A stretch of DNA of 64,000 nt, taken from NCBI GenBank assembly GCA_963642245.1, contig CAVIFY010000003.1:1-64000 (forward strand). The letters run 5' to 3'. The position numbers and the translations under genes are program-made. Source of the stretch: CAG-217 sp963642245. Lineage in GTDB: Bacteria; Bacillota; Clostridia; Oscillospirales; Acutalibacteraceae. Shown piece after piece: positions 1 through 7,910 of this stretch (the stretch's first letter is position 1; the number at the start of each line of letters is the position of its first letter). The notes under the pieces are model-generated. The model was given only the letters and a program-made list of their open reading frames with translations. It was not told the origin of the DNA and ran no database searches.

Positions 1-1013
1 AAAACGGCGAGGGCCACTGCTACACCTGCATGGGCTGCCGCAGCTTCCTGACCCCGTATGTAGACCCCAAGACCAACAAACCCAAGTATTACGGCCGGTT
101 CAACCAGGGCGTTGTGACCCTAAACCTGGTAGACATTGCCTGCTCTTCCGGCGGGGATATGGACAAGTTCTGGAAGATCTTTGACGAGCGACTGGAGCTG
201 TGCTACCGGGCGCTGATGTGCCGCCACAACCGACTGAAGGGCACCCTGTCCGACGCAGCGCCCATTCTGTGGCAGTACGGCGCGCTGGCCCGCCTGGAAA
301 AGGGCGAGAAGATCGACAAGCTGCTGTACGGCGGCTACTCCACCATCAGCCTGGGCTATGCCGGACTGTATGAGTGCACCCGCTATATGACCGGCAAGAG
401 CCATACGGACGATGAGGGCGGCGGCAAGGCCTTTGCCCTGTCCGTAATGCAGCACTTGAACGACGCCTGCGACAAGTGGAAGAAGCAGGAGAACATCGAC
501 TTCTCCATCTACGGCACGCCGCTGGAGTCCACCACCTACAAATTTGCCAAGTGCCTGCAAAAGCGCTTTGGTATCATCAAGGGCGTAACAGACAAGAACT
601 ACATCACCAACAGCTACCATGTGCATGTGTCCGAGCCTATCGACGCCTTTACCAAGCTGAAATTCGAGAGCGAGTTCCAGCGGCTGTCCCCCGGCGGCGC
701 CATCAGCTATGTGGAGGTGCCCAATATGCAGCAAAACATTCCGGCGGTGCTCCAGGTGATGCAGTATATCTACGACAATATCATGTACGCCGAGCTGAAC
801 ACCAAGAGCGACTACTGCCAGTGCTGCGGCTACGACGGCGAGATCAAGATCGTAGAGAACGCAGACGGCAAGCTGATCTGGCAGTGCCCCAACTGCGGCA
901 ACACCGATCAGGACAAGATGAATGTGGCCCGCCGCACCTGCGGTTACATCGGCACCCAGTATTGGAACCAGGGCCGTACCCAGGAGATCAAGGACCGGGT
1001 CCTGCACTTATAA
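1..1013 (+). CDS. nrdD: Anaerobic ribonucleoside-triphosphate reductase, large subunit (C-terminal part)
   Basis: Class III ribonucleotide reductase reduces NTPs to dNTPs without oxygen using a glycyl radical. The reading frame is open from the left edge (codons from base 3), so the start lies outside the window and about 337 codons remain. The C-terminal end shows the family's zinc site (CQCCGYDG followed about 20 residues later by CPNCGN) and the glycyl-radical loop RTCGYIG, with the radical glycine just before the end of the protein. The nrdG activase follows after one base, the usual operon. The family assignment is secure; only the N-terminal part is unseen. Confidence 0.96.
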   Translation, partial: NGEGHCYTCMGCRSFLTPYVDPKTNKPKYYGRFNQGVVTLNLVDIACSSGGDMDKFWKIFDERLELCYRALMCRHNRLKGTLSDAAPILWQYGALARLEKGEKIDKLLYGGYSTISLGYAGLYECTRYMTGKSHTDDEGGGKAFALSVMQHLNDACDKWKKQENIDFSIYGTPLESTTYKFAKCLQKRFGIIKGVTDKNYITNSYHVHVSEPIDAFTKLKFESEFQRLSPGGAISYVEVPNMQQNIPAVLQVMQYIYDNIMYAELNTKSDYCQCCGYDGEIKIVENADGKLIWQCPNCGNTDQDKMNVARRTCGYIGTQYWNQGRTQEIKDRVLHL

Positions 1014-1014
1014 G

Positions 1015-1542
1015 ATGAATTACGCAGAGATCAAAAAGAATGACATTGCAAACGGAGAGGGCGTGCGCACCTCTCTGTTTGTTTCCGGCTGCCGCAATCG
1101 GTGCAAAAACTGCTTTAACGCCGTCACCTGGGACTTTTTTTACGGCAAGCCCTTTGACCAAGCGGTGGAGGACGATATTATCGAGTCCACCCGCCCCCGC
1201 TGGATCAGCGGCCTGTCCCTGCTGGGGGGCGAGCCCTTTGAGCCGGAAAATCAGGCGCCGCTGCTGGCCTTTCTCCGCCGGTTCCGCGCCGCTCTGCCGG
1301 GCAAGACCGTGTGGTGCTACACCGGCTTTACCTTGGAGGAGCTGCTGGGCGAAAGCGGCGAATGCCGCGCCTGCACTCCCCATACCCGGGAGCTGCTGGG
1401 GCTGATCGACATTTTGGTAGACGGCCGGTATGAGGAAGAACTGGCAGATATTACCCTGGCCTTTCGCGGGTCCAAAAACCAGCGTGTGCTGGACCTGCCC
1501 GCCACCCTTGCCGCCGGCAAGCCGGTGTTGTATTTGGAATAA
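1015..1542 (+). CDS. nrdG: Anaerobic ribonucleotide reductase activating protein (radical SAM)
   Basis: This 175-residue radical-SAM activase installs the glycyl radical on NrdD using a [4Fe-4S] cluster and S-adenosylmethionine. The cluster-binding CxxxCxxC is seen as GCRNRCKNC near residue 25, and the SAM-binding GGE appears as LLGGEPFEP. I chose the ATG at 1015, one base after the nrdD stop: it gives the family's normal N-terminus (MNYAEIKKNDIANGEG) and implies translational coupling. The open frame extends further upstream but only through nrdD. No other partner lies downstream; a repeat element and a terminator follow. Confidence 0.95.
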   Translation: MNYAEIKKNDIANGEGVRTSLFVSGCRNRCKNCFNAVTWDFFYGKPFDQAVEDDIIESTRPRWISGLSLLGGEPFEPENQAPLLAFLRRFRAALPGKTVWCYTGFTLEELLGESGECRACTPHTRELLGLIDILVDGRYEEELADITLAFRGSKNQRVLDLPATLAAGKPVLYLE

Positions 1543-1570
1543 CGAAAAAAGCGGCTCCCCCCATTCCGCC

Positions 1571-1764
1571 AATGCCTTCGGCCAATCCCCCCTGCGGCTA
1601 TGCCGCTTCCGCCTAACGGGCGCCCGTCCCCTCTGTCGCTACGCGACATCTCCCCGCACTGCGGGGAGTCACCCTTTGCAAGGGGGGGGCAAAGATATTG
1701 TAACCGATATGCCTCCCTTTACAAGGGAGGTGGCAACGCCACAAGGCGTTGACGGAGGGATTGA
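1571..1764. repeat. Mosaic intergenic repeat element, reverse orientation
   Basis: This stretch reads as the reverse of the window's main repeat: it starts with TGCCTTCGGCCAATCCCCC, passes a GCGGC..GCCGC hairpin, a CCTTTGCAAGG hairpin and CCTCCCTTTACAAGGGAGG, and ends in GACGGAGGGATT. An extra block containing TGTCGCTACGCGACA and CCCCGCACTGCGGGG hairpins is inserted. Open frames across it are not genes. It fills the gap between nrdG and the next gene. Confidence 0.85.
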
Positions 1765-1781
1765 TACACCCACCGCCAACA

Positions 1782-1830
1782 AACAAAAAACCCACCCCTG
1801 TGATCCGCAACGGACCGCAGGGGTGGGTTT
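1782..1830 (-). terminator. Intrinsic terminator for the 1845-2486 gene
   Basis: A 10-bp stem CCCACCCCTG/CAGGGGTGGG (1791-1800 with 1818-1827) is followed on the minus strand by a run of six T. It sits just beyond the stop of the minus-strand XRE gene. Confidence 0.85.
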
Positions 1831-1844
1831 GTATTGCTTATCTG

Positions 1845-2486
1845 TTATTTCTTCTTAGGCTTCTTCACATACACGGCCACCAGCCAGTAGTACACCGGAA
1901 TGATCAGGAACAGCACCCAGGCCGGGTGCCACTTGCCCAGGGTAAATCCCAAAAGCAGGAACAAGGTAACGATCACTTCCGGAATGGGCTGGGCCATCAT
2001 AAAGGCCTTTTGGCTCTTGGTCATACAAGCGCCGGCAAAGTGATAATAAATGGGGATCAGCAGGAAGATCAGCCAGGTGGGGTGCCAGCCAACGGTCAGC
2101 CCCAGGGCCACATACACAATGGCTACCACCACCGGGAACGGGAACTTAAACAGGCTCTTGCCCAGCTTGCCGTGGAGGGCGTGGTGCTTTTCTTCCGCTT
2201 TCGGCTGCTCTGCCGACTGCGCCGTGGCGGCAGCCTGTGCGGCGGCCTGGCGGGGCGAGGGCTGGGGCGGCGTCAACGGCGACTGCTCATTGCCCAGCAG
2301 CTGGTCCAGGGTCATATGGTACAGCTCGGCCAGTGCGATCAAATTATCCGTATCCGGCGAGGACTCGCCACGCTCCCACTTGGAGATTGCCTGGCGGCTC
2401 AGCCCCAATTTCTCTGCCAAGGCGTCCTGGCTGTACCCATTCTCCTTGCGCAGCTGTTGCAGGCGATTTGCTGTTTTCAGATCCAT
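1845..2486 (-). CDS. XRE-family regulator with C-terminal membrane segments
   Basis: The first 65 or so residues form a Cro/C1-type helix-turn-helix (RLQQLRKENGYSQDALAEKLGLSRQAISKWERG split over positions 6-37). A Pro/Ala/Gln-rich linker follows, then about four hydrophobic segments with two similar GxHPTW/GKWHPAW repeats, ending in a basic tail. It is probably a membrane-tethered DNA-binding protein; its target and signal are unknown. I chose the ATG at 2486 because AAGGAG lies 9 bases upstream; a GTG further upstream overlaps that Shine-Dalgarno. It appears to be a single-gene unit with its own terminator. Confidence 0.85.
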   Translation of the reverse strand: MDLKTANRLQQLRKENGYSQDALAEKLGLSRQAISKWERGESSPDTDNLIALAELYHMTLDQLLGNEQSPLTPPQPSPRQAAAQAAATAQSAEQPKAEEKHHALHGKLGKSLFKFPFPVVVAIVYVALGLTVGWHPTWLIFLLIPIYYHFAGACMTKSQKAFMMAQPIPEVIVTLFLLLGFTLGKWHPAWVLFLIIPVYYWLVAVYVKKPKKK

Positions 2487-2554
2487 AAAGCCGTACTCCT
2501 TCACTGTGTTGTTCTGTTTATTTTACCAAAATTCCCGGTGCATTGCAAGCCGGG

Positions 2555-3334
2555 TCATCTTTTTTTGTACACCGTCACCAAAAAGTCCAGGGTCACCGGC
2601 AGCTGCTCCACGGCGTCCAACCGCTGCCGCAGCGCCGGAGCAGTGCGATAATAATAGGGGGTCATGGCAAACAGGGTTTGCAGATCCGGCGCGGGGATCT
2701 GCACTTCCTGCGCCACCCGAAATTGCCGTTCAATTTCCAAAAGCGGACTTTCCGGCACGGTCTCGTCATTGGGATAAGGCCGGTCGTACACCGTCTCCTT
2801 GATCTGCCACAAATGGCGGGCACCGGGGGTCACGCTGTACAGCAGCCCGCCGGGCGCCAGCACCCGGGCAAAGGCGCGATCGTGAAAGGGCGCAAACAAA
2901 TGCAGCGCCGTGTTGATACAGCCCTCTGCCACCGGCATACGGGCCAAATTGGCCACAAAGTATTGGCCGCCGTTCTTCCGCTTAGCCGCCAAGCGCACCA
3001 TGGTCTTAGACAGGTCAAAGCCATAAAGTGCACCGTCGGCAGGCACGCTGTCATAGTACCCCTCGCCGCAGCAAATATCCAGCACCTTGCCGCGCAGCAG
3101 CGGGGTCAGTGCCTCTTTTAAGCAGCCGTAGTACCCCCGCTCCAAGAACGCGTGGCGGGCAGCGGCGCTCTCCCTGCTGTCGCCCATTTTGTCTGCGGAT
3201 TTGGAAGTACAAAGCAGGTTCACATACCCCTCTTTTGCCACATCAAAGCTGTGGCCCGCCGGGCAGCAGAACTGCTTATCCTGACGCAAAAGTGCCCCGC
3301 CGCAGACGGGGCACACAAGCACTTGCTCTCTCAT
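2555..3334 (-). CDS. rlmA: 23S rRNA (guanine-N1)-methyltransferase, RlmA-like
   Basis: The 259-residue protein starts with a four-cysteine zinc finger (CPVCGG then CPAGHSF) followed by KEGYVNLL, as in RlmA/TlrB enzymes that methylate N1 of G745/G748 in 23S rRNA hairpin 35. The SAM-binding motif VLDICCGEGYYD lies near residue 87. The start codon overlaps the stop of the upstream AICAR transformylase gene by one base (TAATG), so the two are translationally coupled. Whether it methylates G745 or G748 cannot be told from sequence alone. Confidence 0.88.
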   Translation of the reverse strand: MREQVLVCPVCGGALLRQDKQFCCPAGHSFDVAKEGYVNLLCTSKSADKMGDSRESAAARHAFLERGYYGCLKEALTPLLRGKVLDICCGEGYYDSVPADGALYGFDLSKTMVRLAAKRKNGGQYFVANLARMPVAEGCINTALHLFAPFHDRAFARVLAPGGLLYSVTPGARHLWQIKETVYDRPYPNDETVPESPLLEIERQFRVAQEVQIPAPDLQTLFAMTPYYYRTAPALRQRLDAVEQLPVTLDFLVTVYKKR

Positions 3335-4509
3335 TAGTGGTGGAACAGACGAATACCGGTCATAGCCATAGCCATACCCAGATCGTCGCAGCAGGCGATC
3401 ACATCGCCGTCCCGCACAGAGCCGCCGGGCTGGGCAATGTACTGCACGCCGCTCTCTGCCGCCCGCTCAATGTTATCTTCAAAGGGGAAGAACGCGTCGG
3501 AGCCAAGGCTCACACCGGTAAGCGCTTTGTGCCAGGCTGCCTTTTCCTCCGCGGTAAAGGGCGCCGGCTTTTCGGTAAAGTACCGCTGCCACACGCCGTC
3601 CGCCAGCAGCTTGTGGCTCTCCGGGCTGATGTACAGGTCAATGGCGTTGTCCGCCTCGCACTTGCGAATGCCGTCAATAAAGGGCAGGTTCCGCACTTTT
3701 TCGCTGCACCGCAGCCACCAGTTGTCTGCCTTGTTCCCGGCCAGGCGGGTGCAGTGGATCCGGCTCTGCTGCCCGGCGCCAACGCCGATGGTCTGGCCGT
3801 CCTTGGCGTAGCACACGCTGTTGGACTGGGTATATTTCAGGGTGATCATGCTGATGAGCAGGTCGATCTTGGCGCTCTCCGGCAGGGTGTCGATCTTGGT
3901 GGGCAGTTCGTTGAACAGGTCCATAGAGATCTTGGCGTCGTTTCGCTTTTGCTCAAATTTGATACCAAACACCTGCTTGGTCTCCGTCTCCTGGGGCACA
4001 TAGTCCGGGTCCATCTGGATGATCAGATAGTTGCCGCGGCGCTTTTTCTTCAGGATCTCCAGCGCCTCATCGCTGTAAGAGGGCGCGATAATGCCATCAG
4101 ACACTTCCTTTACAAGGAACCGGGCCACAGAGGCATCGCACTGGTCGCTAAGGGCGGCAAAGTCGCCAAAAGAGGACACCCGATCGCAGCCGCGGGCGCG
4201 CACATAGGCCTGGGCAATGGGGCTAAGCTCCAGCCCCTCCGGCACAAAGCACACCTGGCGGTCCGCCGCCGTCAAAGGCTTGGCCACCGCCGCACCGGCG
4301 GGAGAAACATGCTTAAAGGAAGCGGCGCTGGGCAGCCCGGTGGCCGCCTTTAATTCCCGCACCAGCTGCCAGGAATTGAATGCGTCTAAAAGATTGATAT
4401 AGCCCGCTGCACCGTTCAGGATCTGAAAGGGCAGCTCCTGCCCGTCCATGTGAATGCGCGCAGGGTTTTGGTTGGGGTTGCAACCGTATTTCAGTTTGTA
4501 CTCCGTCAT
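3334..4509 (-). CDS. Stand-alone AICAR transformylase (PurH C-terminal-domain type)
   Basis: The protein matches the formyltransferase domain of PurH, which formylates AICAR with 10-formyl-THF in purine synthesis; the motif FKHVSPAGAA carries the catalytic Lys-His. At about 391 residues it holds only this domain, with no IMP cyclohydrolase domain. Short monofunctional forms are known in Clostridia. Two ATGs are possible: AAAGGAG sits only two bases before the ATG at 4515 but 8 bases before the one at 4509, so I chose 4509. It is co-transcribed with the rlmA-like gene. IMP cyclohydrolase must be encoded elsewhere. Confidence 0.9.
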   Translation of the reverse strand: MTEYKLKYGCNPNQNPARIHMDGQELPFQILNGAAGYINLLDAFNSWQLVRELKAATGLPSAASFKHVSPAGAAVAKPLTAADRQVCFVPEGLELSPIAQAYVRARGCDRVSSFGDFAALSDQCDASVARFLVKEVSDGIIAPSYSDEALEILKKKRRGNYLIIQMDPDYVPQETETKQVFGIKFEQKRNDAKISMDLFNELPTKIDTLPESAKIDLLISMITLKYTQSNSVCYAKDGQTIGVGAGQQSRIHCTRLAGNKADNWWLRCSEKVRNLPFIDGIRKCEADNAIDLYISPESHKLLADGVWQRYFTEKPAPFTAEEKAAWHKALTGVSLGSDAFFPFEDNIERAAESGVQYIAQPGGSVRDGDVIACCDDLGMAMAMTGIRLFHH

Positions 4510-4552
4510 AGCCATTCTCCTTTATGCCCGGTCGTGCCGAGATGATAGCAAT

Positions 4553-4597
4553 ATTTTACACCCTTGCATTGCAAAAAGCAATGCTCAATGATACAAT
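4553..4597. promoter_or_regulatory. Overlapping divergent promoters
   Basis: Plus strand: TTGCAA at 4569-4574, 17-bp spacer, TACAAT at 4592-4597, driving the ATP-grasp pair. Minus strand: TTGCTT at 4581-4576, 17-bp spacer, TAAAAT at 4558-4553, driving the AICAR transformylase gene. The two -35 regions overlap, so RNA polymerase can probably occupy only one at a time. Confidence 0.7.
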
Positions 4598-4631
4598 ATT
4601 ACTACCCAATTACCTGTGGAGATGTAACAAA

Positions 4632-5453
4632 ATGACGGGAATTTTAGCCATCAACGCCTTTTTACATAGCGAAAAATATACCCAGCAGGACAAACTGCTG
4701 CTATCCGGCGCCAAAGCCTGCGGCATAGACCTGCGCATTTACTCCAATTTGGAGCTGCGCCTGGCTGTGCCAAAAGCGGATTTTGTGCTGTTTTGGGACA
4801 AGGATGTGGCCCTGGCCCACGCCCTGGAACAGCAAGGGCTGCCGGTGTTCAACAGCGCCCGAGCCATCGCCCTGTGCGACAACAAGGCCCTGACCTACCA
4901 AACCCTGCTGGGCACCGTGCCCCAGCCGGAGACTATGGTGGCGCCTATGACTTATTTTGAGGACAGCGTGTTCTCCCTGTTTGTGGATCGGGCCATTCAG
5001 CGCCTGGGGCTGCCCCTGGTGTTTAAGGAATGCTACGGCTCCTTTGGCGCCCAGGTGTTTTTGTGCCACACAAAGGAAGAGATCGAAAGCCACATTACCG
5101 CCCGCCCCTTTTTGCTGCAAAAATTCTGCAAAGAGAGCGCCGGGCACGACAAGCGGATCGAGGTGGTCGGCGGCCGGTGCGTGGCGGCTATGGAGCGGTA
5201 CAACCCGGCGGACTTCCGGGCCAATATTACCAACGGCGGCCAAATGCGCCCCTGCACCCCCACCCGGGAGGAGGAAACGCTGGCTCTGGCCGCCACGGAA
5301 AAGCTGGGGCTGCTGTTCGGCGGGGTGGACCTGCTGGACGACGGCACCGTGTGCGAGGTCAACTCCAACGCCCACCTGGTGAATTTGAAAACCTGCACCG
5401 GCATTGACACAGCGCCCCTGCTGTTCCGGGCCATTCAGGAGGCGCTGCAATGA
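4632..5453 (+). CDS. ATP-grasp ligase, RimK-like (first of a tandem pair)
   Basis: The 273-residue protein resembles RimK-type alpha-L-glutamate ligases, which join an amino acid to a carboxylate through an acyl phosphate. Visible ATP-grasp features are the lysine strand LPLVFKECYGSFG near residue 135, DKRIEVVGG, DFRANITNGG and the metal-binding CEVNSNAH near the C-terminus. Its N-terminus (ILAINAFLHSEKY) is that of a Clostridial RimK-like subgroup of unknown substrate. The ATG at 4632 has GGAG 10 bases upstream. Its stop overlaps the start of a second ATP-grasp gene (ATGA), so both are made together. No substrate or precursor-peptide gene is visible nearby. Confidence 0.85.
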   Translation: MTGILAINAFLHSEKYTQQDKLLLSGAKACGIDLRIYSNLELRLAVPKADFVLFWDKDVALAHALEQQGLPVFNSARAIALCDNKALTYQTLLGTVPQPETMVAPMTYFEDSVFSLFVDRAIQRLGLPLVFKECYGSFGAQVFLCHTKEEIESHITARPFLLQKFCKESAGHDKRIEVVGGRCVAAMERYNPADFRANITNGGQMRPCTPTREEETLALAATEKLGLLFGGVDLLDDGTVCEVNSNAHLVNLKTCTGIDTAPLLFRAIQEALQ

Positions 5454-6178
5454 GCGGCGTAGTGCTGTATGCGCCGGAGGAAGCCCGGCGCAACGCCTTT
5501 TCCGTAGAAAAATTTCGCACCCTGCTGGGGGCGGAGCTGCACGGCCCGGACTATCACGGCCCGGCAGATTTTGTCATCAATCGCACCAATGACCCGGCGG
5601 TGGCCCGGCGGTTTGAGCAGCAAGGGGTGCGGGTGTTTAACCCGGCGGCCTTTTGTGCCCTGGCCAACGATAAGGACGCCTGCTACCGCTTTATGGCAGC
5701 AAAGGGCGTGGAGATCTTGCCCATTGACCAAACGGAACCGCCCCTGGTGGTGAAGCCCAAGGACGGCCACGGCGGGCAGGGCGTGCGGCTGATCCGGCCC
5801 GGTGAGCCGGTGCCGCCCCAAGACGGCAACCTGGTCTACCAGGCAGTGGCAGATACCCCCGGGCAGGACCTGCGGGTGTGGCTGCTGGGTGGGGAGATCT
5901 ACGCCGCCTGCCTGCGCCGTTCCGCCACGGACTTTCGCTCCAATTATTGCCTGGGGGGCAGCGCTGCGGTCTATCCCCTCTCCCCGACCGAGCGGGCGCA
6001 GGTGACCGCCATCGCCGCCCTTGTGCAGGCAGATTATTACGCCATCGACTTTGTGCGCCACCAAGGGCGCTGGGTCTTTAATGAACTGGAGGACACCGTA
6101 GGCGCCCGTATGCTCTACCACCTGACCCCCCTGGACCCGCTGGCCGATTATTGCCGCTATATCCAATCTTGCCTGTAA
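5450..6178 (+). CDS. ATP-grasp ligase, second of the tandem pair
   Basis: This 242-residue protein is a shorter, divergent ATP-grasp enzyme. It shows LVVKPKDGHGGQGV near residue 100 (nucleotide-binding lysine and glycine loop), DLRVWLLGG, DFRSNYCLGG and VFNELEDTVGARMLY at the metal site, where the usual E-x-N order is altered. It has the same DFRxN...GG element as its neighbour, so the two are distant paralogues. The four-base ATGA overlap with the upstream gene argues for fixed stoichiometry. Substrate unknown; glutamate-type amide ligation is an inference from the family. Confidence 0.82.
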   Translation: MSGVVLYAPEEARRNAFSVEKFRTLLGAELHGPDYHGPADFVINRTNDPAVARRFEQQGVRVFNPAAFCALANDKDACYRFMAAKGVEILPIDQTEPPLVVKPKDGHGGQGVRLIRPGEPVPPQDGNLVYQAVADTPGQDLRVWLLGGEIYAACLRRSATDFRSNYCLGGSAAVYPLSPTERAQVTAIAALVQADYYAIDFVRHQGRWVFNELEDTVGARMLYHLTPLDPLADYCRYIQSCL

Positions 6179-6183
6179 CCAAC

Positions 6184-6213
6184 AAAAGACCCCGCCACCG
6201 CGAGGTCTTTTTC
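6184..6213 (+). terminator. Intrinsic terminator after the ATP-grasp pair
   Basis: AAAAGACC pairs with GGTCTTTT around a GC-rich loop and is followed by a T-rich tract. Confidence 0.85.
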
Positions 6214-6236
6214 TTATGTGGTTGGCTTTTTCTGTT

Positions 6237-6505
6237 GTAGGGCGGGGGCTTGCTCCCGCCGTAATTTGCTTTATCCCCTCAGTCAGCAAAGCTGACAGCT
6301 CCCCTTACAATAAGGGGAGCCTTTTTGTTTGTAAAGCAGAAAAGACCGGTAGGGGCGGCAACCTGCCGCCCGCCGAATAATCCCTCCGTCAACGCCTTAC
6401 GGCGTTGCCACCTCCCTTTACAAGGGAGGCATAACGGTTTCAATATCTTTGTCCCCCCTTGCAAAGGGGGAAGCGGCGTAGCCGCAGGGGGATTGGCCGA
6501 AGGCA
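6237..6505. repeat. Cluster of mosaic repeats
   Basis: The cluster contains a GTAGGG hairpin (6237-6261, GCGGG..CCCGC stem), a TCAGTCAGCAAAGCTGACAG plus CTCCCCTT..AAGGGGAG unit (6271-6320), a second GTAGGG hairpin (6349-6373, GCGGCA..TGCCGC stem), and one complete forward AATCCCTCC...GGGGGATTGGCCGAAGGCA element (6379-6505). It fills most of the 380-base gap here and encodes nothing that I can support. Confidence 0.85.
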
Positions 6506-6561
6506 TTGCAAAACGCGTACATTGCCACCCCTACGGGCCATTTGACCAACCGCATAACGCT

Positions 6562-7719
6562 TTATTCCTCCGTAACTTCCACCAACTTTTTACTCACTCT
6601 GGCCTGCACATCAATATAATAAGCCAGCTCCTCGTTGGTCAGGTCCTCGCTCTCCCACTTATCAAAAGTGTCGCACATAGCCGTATATTTTTTCATATAC
6701 TTGGCATAATCTGCAATGAGCGTAGCGTTGCCGGGATCGGCCTTGTACTTCTTCATAAAGGCAATATACTCGTCCATAAACGCCTCGTAGCTGTCCATCG
6801 CCGCTTTGAAATCCGCGCGTATGCCGTCCGATTGCGCTTGTTCTTCGGTCGCAGGCGGCTTGGTGGTTTCTGTTTTCGGTGCCACCGTAGTATCCGGGTC
6901 TGCCGTATCCTCCGGCAAGGACAGATCAATACTCATAATATTGTAGCCCTCATACTTTAGCACCAGAAGCCAACCGCCCGCATTACCGGCACGGTATTCA
7001 AAATCGCCCTTGTCATAATCCACCGTAAAGCCTTTGTCCGCGCAGGCCTGCACATAGGCGTCATAGGCCGCCCGGTCCGTATTGCCGATATAAACGCAAA
7101 ACTTGTCTGCATACTCGTAGTCAAACCGGCCGGTCATGGACTTGGGCACCGGCAGTTGGCGCCCGGCCTTGCCGGTCGGCCATGTGATCCGGGCCATCTC
7201 CATGGGCTTTTCCAGCTGAATGCCCATATCTCCTTTGCTGTCATAATGGCTCAAATGGAGCTTGTACCCGGTGCTGTTGTGCACATCATAGGTGCTGCTC
7301 TCTGCCTGCGGGTCTACGGTAAAGCCCATTTCCTTACAGGCGTCTATATACGCTGTGTACTGGGCGTCGGTCACCTTGCGAATATCCAGGTGCAGCATAT
7401 CCGCAGAATTTTCGTAGATCTCGCCCTTTTTGCCGGGCGGCTCCGGCAGCTGCTGGCCCAGCACCATCTCGCTCCAATCAATTTTAACAGACTTTTGCCC
7501 ACCGGCAACGGCGCTGACAAGCACGATCAGCAGAATAACGATGATCCCATAAAACCACCATTTTTTATAGATCGGCTTTTTCGGTTTTTGCGGCTTTGGC
7601 GGTGTTCCGTACGGCTGCACCGGATTTTGCGAGGGTGGCGGCGATTGTATGCCCGCCTGCGCGCCGCAAGAGGGACAAAAATCGCCCTGATACTCTGCTC
7701 CACAACGACCACATTTCAT
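6562..7719 (-). CDS. Zinc-ribbon, membrane-anchored protein with two repeated extracytoplasmic modules
   Basis: The 385-residue protein starts with a zinc ribbon (CGRCGAEY...CPSCGAQ), then a Pro/Gln-rich linker, one transmembrane helix near residues 55-75, and two homologous modules of about 85 residues. Each module begins W..(M/T)..G.QLP.P and contains a QYTAYIDAC/AYDAYVQAC...GFTVD element. A Thr-rich spacer and a helical C-terminal domain rich in Tyr/Lys follow. It resembles uncharacterised Firmicute zinc-ribbon/DUF6591-type proteins; function unknown. AGGAG lies 9 bases before the ATG. A consensus minus-strand promoter carrying an operator-like site lies about 110 bases upstream, so the small XRE regulator encoded divergently probably controls it. 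Confidence 0.8.
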   Translation of the reverse strand: MKCGRCGAEYQGDFCPSCGAQAGIQSPPPSQNPVQPYGTPPKPQKPKKPIYKKWWFYGIIVILLIVLVSAVAGGQKSVKIDWSEMVLGQQLPEPPGKKGEIYENSADMLHLDIRKVTDAQYTAYIDACKEMGFTVDPQAESSTYDVHNSTGYKLHLSHYDSKGDMGIQLEKPMEMARITWPTGKAGRQLPVPKSMTGRFDYEYADKFCVYIGNTDRAAYDAYVQACADKGFTVDYDKGDFEYRAGNAGGWLLVLKYEGYNIMSIDLSLPEDTADPDTTVAPKTETTKPPATEEQAQSDGIRADFKAAMDSYEAFMDEYIAFMKKYKADPGNATLIADYAKYMKKYTAMCDTFDKWESEDLTNEELAYYIDVQARVSKKLVEVTEE

Positions 7720-7814
7720 TTTTCATTTCTCCTTTGCTTTTATCATAACTTTCCGCAGCAGCAAATGACTCGAGACCGGCGCCGAAACTCTGCTGCGTTT
7801 TTCTCCCGCGCCAC

Positions 7815-7894
7815 CAAACAAATTGTTTGATACCCTGATTATAGCAAACAAAATGTTTGGTGTCAATTAGACAGCAAACATTTTGTTTTATAAT
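7815..7894. promoter_or_regulatory. Divergent promoter region with three phased operator-like palindromes
   Basis: Three copies of CAAACAnnnTGTTT(G/T) start at 7815, 7845 and 7875, exactly 30 bp apart. The middle copy fills the 17-bp spacer of a perfect minus-strand promoter (TTGACA 7866-7861, TATAAT 7843-7838). The third fills the 16-bp spacer of a plus-strand promoter (TTAGAC 7867-7872, TATAAT 7889-7894). The first lies near the minus-strand transcription start. The layout fits a repressor, most simply the adjacent XRE protein, shutting both promoters. Confidence 0.82.
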
Positions 7895-7910
7895 GTGCGT
7901 GGTGATGTGA

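Noticed and set aside
1560..1770. CRISPR array among the short repeats
   Set aside because: Repeats are not evenly spaced, are dispersed genome-wide in both orientations, lack unique spacers, and no cas gene is present.
3028..4353. Long open frame opposite the rlmA-like and AICAR transformylase genes
   Set aside because: It spans two real minus-strand genes and has no recognisable domain or ribosome-binding site.
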